This document shows, piece by piece, positions 60,838 to 64,000 of a stretch of DNA of 64,000 nt (the stretch's first letter is position 1; every line of letters starts with the position of its first letter). The position numbers were made by a program, and so were the translations under genes. Origin of the DNA: Azospirillum endophyticum (lineage in GTDB: Bacteria; Pseudomonadota; Alphaproteobacteria; Azospirillales; Azospirillaceae); assembly GCF_016595245.1 (NCBI RefSeq), contig NZ_JAENHM010000025.1, forward strand, positions 239,070 through 303,069, in the 5' to 3' direction. The notes beneath the pieces were generated by a model, which saw only the letters and a list, made by a program, of their open reading frames with translations, was not told the DNA's origin and made no database searches.

Positions 60838-60928
60838 TTCAAGCGGCTTTTTCGGCAACGAAGGGCATATCCGGCGACCGCATCGGGTTCCGCGGTTCGG
60901 GCCCCCCGTCCATCGAGACAGGACCGCC

Positions 60929-61705
60929 TCAATCGCCGCCCTTGAGATAGGCGCGCGGCGAGGAGCCGAGCACCCGCTTGAACATCGCCGTGAAGGCGGC
61001 CGGGTTGTCATAGCCGAGGTCGAGGGCGACGGAGGTGACGGTCTCTCCCGCCACCAGCCGCGGCAAGGCAGCGGCGAGGCAGGCCTGCTGGCGCCATTCG
61101 AGAAAGCTCAACCCGGTCTCGCCCCGGAACAGCCGCGTGAAGGCGCGCCGGCTGGTCCCCAGATCCGCGCACCAGTGTTCGATCGTCTCGTGCACCGCCG
61201 GCCGGCGCAGGAAGCGCCGGCAGCGGTCGGCCAAAGCCGGGTTCGTCGGGAACGGGACGGTGAGCGGCTGGGCCGGAAGATGCCGCATCTCATGGCGGAT
61301 CAGCGCCATCACCGCGCCGTCATGGCTGTCCGCGTCATAATCCGCCGGCACGTCCACGGCGCGCGCGATCAGGCTGCGGATGAAGGGCGAAAGCCCGACG
61401 ACTTGGCAGCGGTCCGGCATTTCGCCGCTCAGCGCCGGATCCAGGTAGAGGCTGTGCGTGGTCACCGCGCCGATCATGCGGACCTCATGCATGACACCGG
61501 GCGGGATCCACAGGCCGAAATCCGGCGGCACCACCCATCGGCCCTGCGGGGTCGACATGATCAGCACGCCGGTGATGCCGGAGATCAGCTGTCCGCGCCG
61601 ATGGCGGTGGAGAGGCAGGGTGCCGCCGTCGGGATAATCATGCGTGGTGGCGAGGAGCGTCCGAAGAACCCCGTCGATTTCGTCGATGCGGACATTCCTG
61701 ACCAT
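60929..61705 (-). CDS. AraC-family regulator with N-terminal cupin
   Basis: 258 residues. N-terminal effector domain (about 20-130) with GGTLPLHRHRRGQLISGITG and WIPPGVMHEV, a cupin-like pattern; C-terminal double HTH (about 155-255) with IEHWCADLGTSRRAFTRLFRGETGLSFLEWRQQACL and TSVALDLGYDNPAAFTAMFKRVLGSSPRAYL. Divergent from a fosmidomycin-resistance-type MFS gene 152 bases away, so it probably controls that gene. Confidence 0.88.
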   Translation of the reverse strand: MVRNVRIDEIDGVLRTLLATTHDYPDGGTLPLHRHRRGQLISGITGVLIMSTPQGRWVVPPDFGLWIPPGVMHEVRMIGAVTTHSLYLDPALSGEMPDRCQVVGLSPFIRSLIARAVDVPADYDADSHDGAVMALIRHEMRHLPAQPLTVPFPTNPALADRCRRFLRRPAVHETIEHWCADLGTSRRAFTRLFRGETGLSFLEWRQQACLAAALPRLVAGETVTSVALDLGYDNPAAFTAMFKRVLGSSPRAYLKGGD

Positions 61706-61857
61706 GGCCCGATCTCGTAGGAAACTGGCCTGACCGCGGTGGCGGGCCTTCAGGACCGACCGTAGGCTTACGATGCATTCAACGCAACAATGCCGGGTCG
61801 CCGGACCGCTCCCCAGCAGGCCGGCCGCAAAAGGCGGAGAGAGAAGGGCATGCCCCC

Positions 61858-63069
61858 GTGACTGAGACCATTCTGGACCGGCCGCGTTCCGGTTCGACGG
61901 CCTTTTCCATCCTGGGCGCGATCAGCGCCTGCCATCTGCTCAACGACATGATCCAGTCGCTGCTGCCGGCGATCTATCCCATCCTCAAGGATGGATTCGG
62001 CCTCAGCTTCGCCCAGCTCGGCCTGCTTACTCTGACCTATCAGGTGACGGCATCGCTGCTGCAGCCGCTCGTCGGCCTCTTCACCGACCGCAAGCCGATG
62101 CCCTATTCTCTGGTCTTCGGCATGGGCTCAACCCTGCTCGGGCTGCTCACCCTGGCCTGGGCTCCCGGCTTTCCGGCATTGCTCGCCGGCGGCATGCTGC
62201 TGGGCTTCGGGTCGTCCATCTTCCATCCGGAAGCATCGCGCATCGCCCGCCAAGCCTCCGGCGGCGCCCATGGGCTTGCCCAGTCGCTGTTCCAGGTCGG
62301 CGGAAATCTCGGCTCCGCGCTCGGCCCGCTGCTGGCCGCCTTCATCATCCTGCCCCACGGCCAGGGCAGCCTCAGCTGGTTCGCAATCGCCGCACTGGCC
62401 GGCATGGTGGTCATGGTCCGGCTGGGAAGCTGGCAGCGGCTGAACGGCGCGACCCGCAAGGGGAACGGCGGGACGGCAGGACGGCATGCCGAACTGCCGG
62501 CGGGACAGGTCGCCAGGGCTGTCGGCATCCTGATCGCGCTGATCGTCTCCAAATACGTCTATCTCGCCAGCATCACCAGCTACTACACCTTCTACCTGAT
62601 GGAACGCTTCGCCCTGTCCACCGGAGATGCCCAGCTCTGCCTGTTCGTCTTCCTGGCGGCGGTCGCGGCGGGAACGGTGATCGGCGGCCCGGTCGGCGAC
62701 CGGATCGGCCGCAAGACGGTGATCTGGGTCTCGATCCTCGGCATCCTGCCCTTCACGCTCGCCCTGCCCTATGTCGGCCTGACGACGACCGTCATCCTCA
62801 GCGCCGTGATCGGACTGGCCCTGGCCTCCGCCTTCCCGGCCATCGTGGTCTATGCGCAGGAACTGCTGCCGGGCCGGGTCGGCATGGTGTCGGGACTGTT
62901 CTTCGGGCTGGCCTTCGGCGTGGCCGGGATCGGCGCGGCCGGCCTCGGGGTGGTGGCCGACTGGCGCGGCATCGGCTTCGTCTATGCCGCCTGCTCGTTC
63001 CTGCCGCTGCTCGGCCTGCTGACGGTCTTCCTGCCGGACGTGGAACGCCGCAAGCCGCGGGCGGCGTGA
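61858..63069 (+). CDS. Fsr-type MFS efflux protein
   Basis: 403 residues, twelve membrane helices. SACHLLNDMIQSLLPAIYPILK and LGFGSSIFHPEASRIARQAS match the fosmidomycin-resistance (Fsr) subfamily; the MFS loop GPVGDRIGRKTVIW is intact. GTG start at 61858 with GAGAAGGG upstream, as the nearby ATG frame stops at once. Neighbouring divergent AraC gene is the likely regulator. Natural substrate unknown. Confidence 0.86.
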   Translation: MTETILDRPRSGSTAFSILGAISACHLLNDMIQSLLPAIYPILKDGFGLSFAQLGLLTLTYQVTASLLQPLVGLFTDRKPMPYSLVFGMGSTLLGLLTLAWAPGFPALLAGGMLLGFGSSIFHPEASRIARQASGGAHGLAQSLFQVGGNLGSALGPLLAAFIILPHGQGSLSWFAIAALAGMVVMVRLGSWQRLNGATRKGNGGTAGRHAELPAGQVARAVGILIALIVSKYVYLASITSYYTFYLMERFALSTGDAQLCLFVFLAAVAAGTVIGGPVGDRIGRKTVIWVSILGILPFTLALPYVGLTTTVILSAVIGLALASAFPAIVVYAQELLPGRVGMVSGLFFGLAFGVAGIGAAGLGVVADWRGIGFVYAACSFLPLLGLLTVFLPDVERRKPRAA

Positions 63070-63082
63070 CGCCGACATGAAA

Positions 63083-63116
63083 GAAGCCGGCCACGGTGCG
63101 AACCAGGGCCGGCTTC
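63083..63116. terminator. Bidirectional terminator between convergent genes
   Basis: GAAGCCGGCC (63083-63092), 14-base loop, GGCCGGCTTC (63107-63116). TTCTTTC follows on the minus strand and CTTGCTTC on the plus strand. Confidence 0.75.
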
Positions 63117-63133
63117 CTTGCTTCGGCTGTCTT

Positions 63134-64000
63134 TTACAGGAAGCCGATCGAGATCCAGGGAATGGCGGCGACCAGCACCAGGCCGACCAGCAGCGCCGCC
63201 AGATAGCCCAGGATCGGCTTCATGCCTTCGTCCGGGTTGACGCGGCCGATGGCCGAGGCGACGTAGAAGCCGACGCCGAAGGGCGGGGCGAACAGGCCCA
63301 TCCCCATGGCGAGGATCACCACCATCGCATACTGCACCTCATGCACTCCCATCTCGCGGGCGATGGGGAACAGCAGCGGACCGAACAGCACGATCGCCGG
63401 AATGCCCTCCAGCACGCTGCCCAGGACGATGAAGGCGACGATCGACACCGCGATGAAGGTGAAGGCGCCGCCCGGCAGGCTGGCCATGAACTGGGCCAGA
63501 TCGGTCGAGAAGCCCGAGCGCGTCAGGCACCAGGCCATCCCGGTCGCGGTGCCGATGATGAACAGGATCGCTCCCGACAGGGCCGCGGTCTCCACCAGCA
63601 TCGGAACCACCCGCCGCCAGTCGAAGCGGCGATAGATCAGCAGCCCGACCGCGACCGAATAGACGATGCCGATGGTCGACACCTCGGTCGCCGTGGCGAC
63701 GCCCTCGATCACCGCGGTGCGGATGACGAACGGCAGGGCGAGGGCGGGTATCGCCACCACCAGGCTGCGGCCGAGCTCGCCGGCGGTCGGCCGGCGCACC
63801 CCCGACAGGTTCTCGTTGCGGTAGCGGTAGCGCACGACGATGCACAGCATCACCGCCAGCAGCAGGCCGGGCAGCAGCCCGCCGGTGAAGAGCGCGGCGA
63901 TCGACACGCCGGTGACCGAGCCGATGGTGATCAGCACGATGCTGGGCGGGATGGTCTCGGTCTGGGCGCCGGTCGCCGCCAGCAGGGCCACCAGATCGCC
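63134..64000 (-). CDS. TRAP transporter large permease (DctM family), partial at right edge
   Basis: The last 288 codons of a DctM-type protein; the frame stays open through base 64000 (GDLVALLAATGAQTETIPPSIVL). Conserved segments are TIPPSIVLITIGSVTGVSIAALFTGG, GSVLEGIPAIVLFGPLLFPIA and PPFGVGFYVASAIG, with membrane helices throughout. The missing N-terminal part and the DctQ/DctP partners lie to the right. The solitary DctP at 21.7 kb is 40 kb away, so pairing with it is only a possibility. Confidence 0.87.
   Translation of the reverse strand, partial: GDLVALLAATGAQTETIPPSIVLITIGSVTGVSIAALFTGGLLPGLLLAVMLCIVVRYRYRNENLSGVRRPTAGELGRSLVVAIPALALPFVIRTAVIEGVATATEVSTIGIVYSVAVGLLIYRRFDWRRVVPMLVETAALSGAILFIIGTATGMAWCLTRSGFSTDLAQFMASLPGGAFTFIAVSIVAFIVLGSVLEGIPAIVLFGPLLFPIAREMGVHEVQYAMVVILAMGMGLFAPPFGVGFYVASAIGRVNPDEGMKPILGYLAALLVGLVLVAAIPWISIGFL

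Larger units (their letters stand above)
60127..60928. other. 800-bp repeat-rich intergenic region
   Basis: Convergent gap between sod and an AraC gene. Holds the palindromic element 60145-60241, a MITE-like inverted repeat 60301-60658 with several ATTCCCGC/GCGGGAAT blocks, and an orphan Fur-box-like site at 60819-60837. No convincing gene. Confidence 0.7.

Overview
The window is high-GC DNA with tightly packed genes, many joined by 4-base start/stop overlaps. The families present (choXWV/betI, ChrR-type anti-sigma factor, TRAP carriers, large chemoreceptor, DUF3369-like response regulator) suggest a free-living or plant-associated alphaproteobacterium, most likely Azospirillum or a close Rhodospirillales relative. 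That is an inference from gene content; there is no rRNA or tRNA gene in the window to test it.

Layout. 1-0.5 kb: a TumE/TumA-type toxin-antitoxin pair cut by the left edge. 0.5-1.5 kb: a threonine dehydratase-like enzyme. 1.9-7.8 kb (minus): a signalling operon of sensor kinase, periplasmic solute-binding protein and receiver-PAS-GGDEF diguanylate cyclase. 8-11.8 kb: choline uptake (choV, choW, choX) with betI inserted in the opposite direction and a BetI-like operator upstream of choV. 12-20.5 kb: fatty-acid/acyl-CoA enzymes (thiolase, enoyl-CoA hydratase, bifunctional FadJ-like protein, SDR), an MFS carrier, an ECF sigma/ChrR pair and small acetyltransferase. 20.6-24.8 kb: an unknown protein, then a solitary TRAP binding protein next to a chemoreceptor. 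24.9-25.4 kb: an internally deleted group II intron sitting just after a terminator. 25.4-28.1 kb: a cupin and a MenD-like ThDP enzyme with altered substrate residues.

28.7-56.6 kb is the remarkable part. A 2005-residue, repeat-rich, FrpC-like secreted protein is followed by its type I secretion apparatus (TolC-like, ABC, HlyD), then a fusion of a periplasmic amino-acid-binding-type domain, a pLGIC-like beta domain and an MscS channel, then two small envelope proteins, and genes that look like TssJ, TssL and TssM of the type VI secretion membrane complex (TssM has lost its Walker A). No sheath, tube, spike or ClpV gene accompanies them. After a 390-bp AT-richer gap with a perfect 11-bp palindrome the locus continues with a DUF697 protein, a 56-aa membrane peptide, a family-3 binding protein, two PvdE/SyrD-like ABC exporters flanking an SPFH/prohibitin protein, a thioester-reductase-like enzyme, a SET-domain protein, a GNAT-like protein and a porin. 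I read this as an undescribed trans-envelope system that couples ligand or tension sensing and an IcmF/DotU-like complex to secretion of a giant surface protein; the coupling is inference.

57.8-64 kb: acetyltransferase, an Fe-S-type HTH regulator divergent from an Fe/Mn superoxide dismutase, an 800-bp repeat-filled gap (long palindromes, MITE-like inverted repeat, an orphan Fur box), an AraC regulator, a fosmidomycin-resistance-type MFS carrier and the 3' part of a TRAP large permease cut by the right edge.
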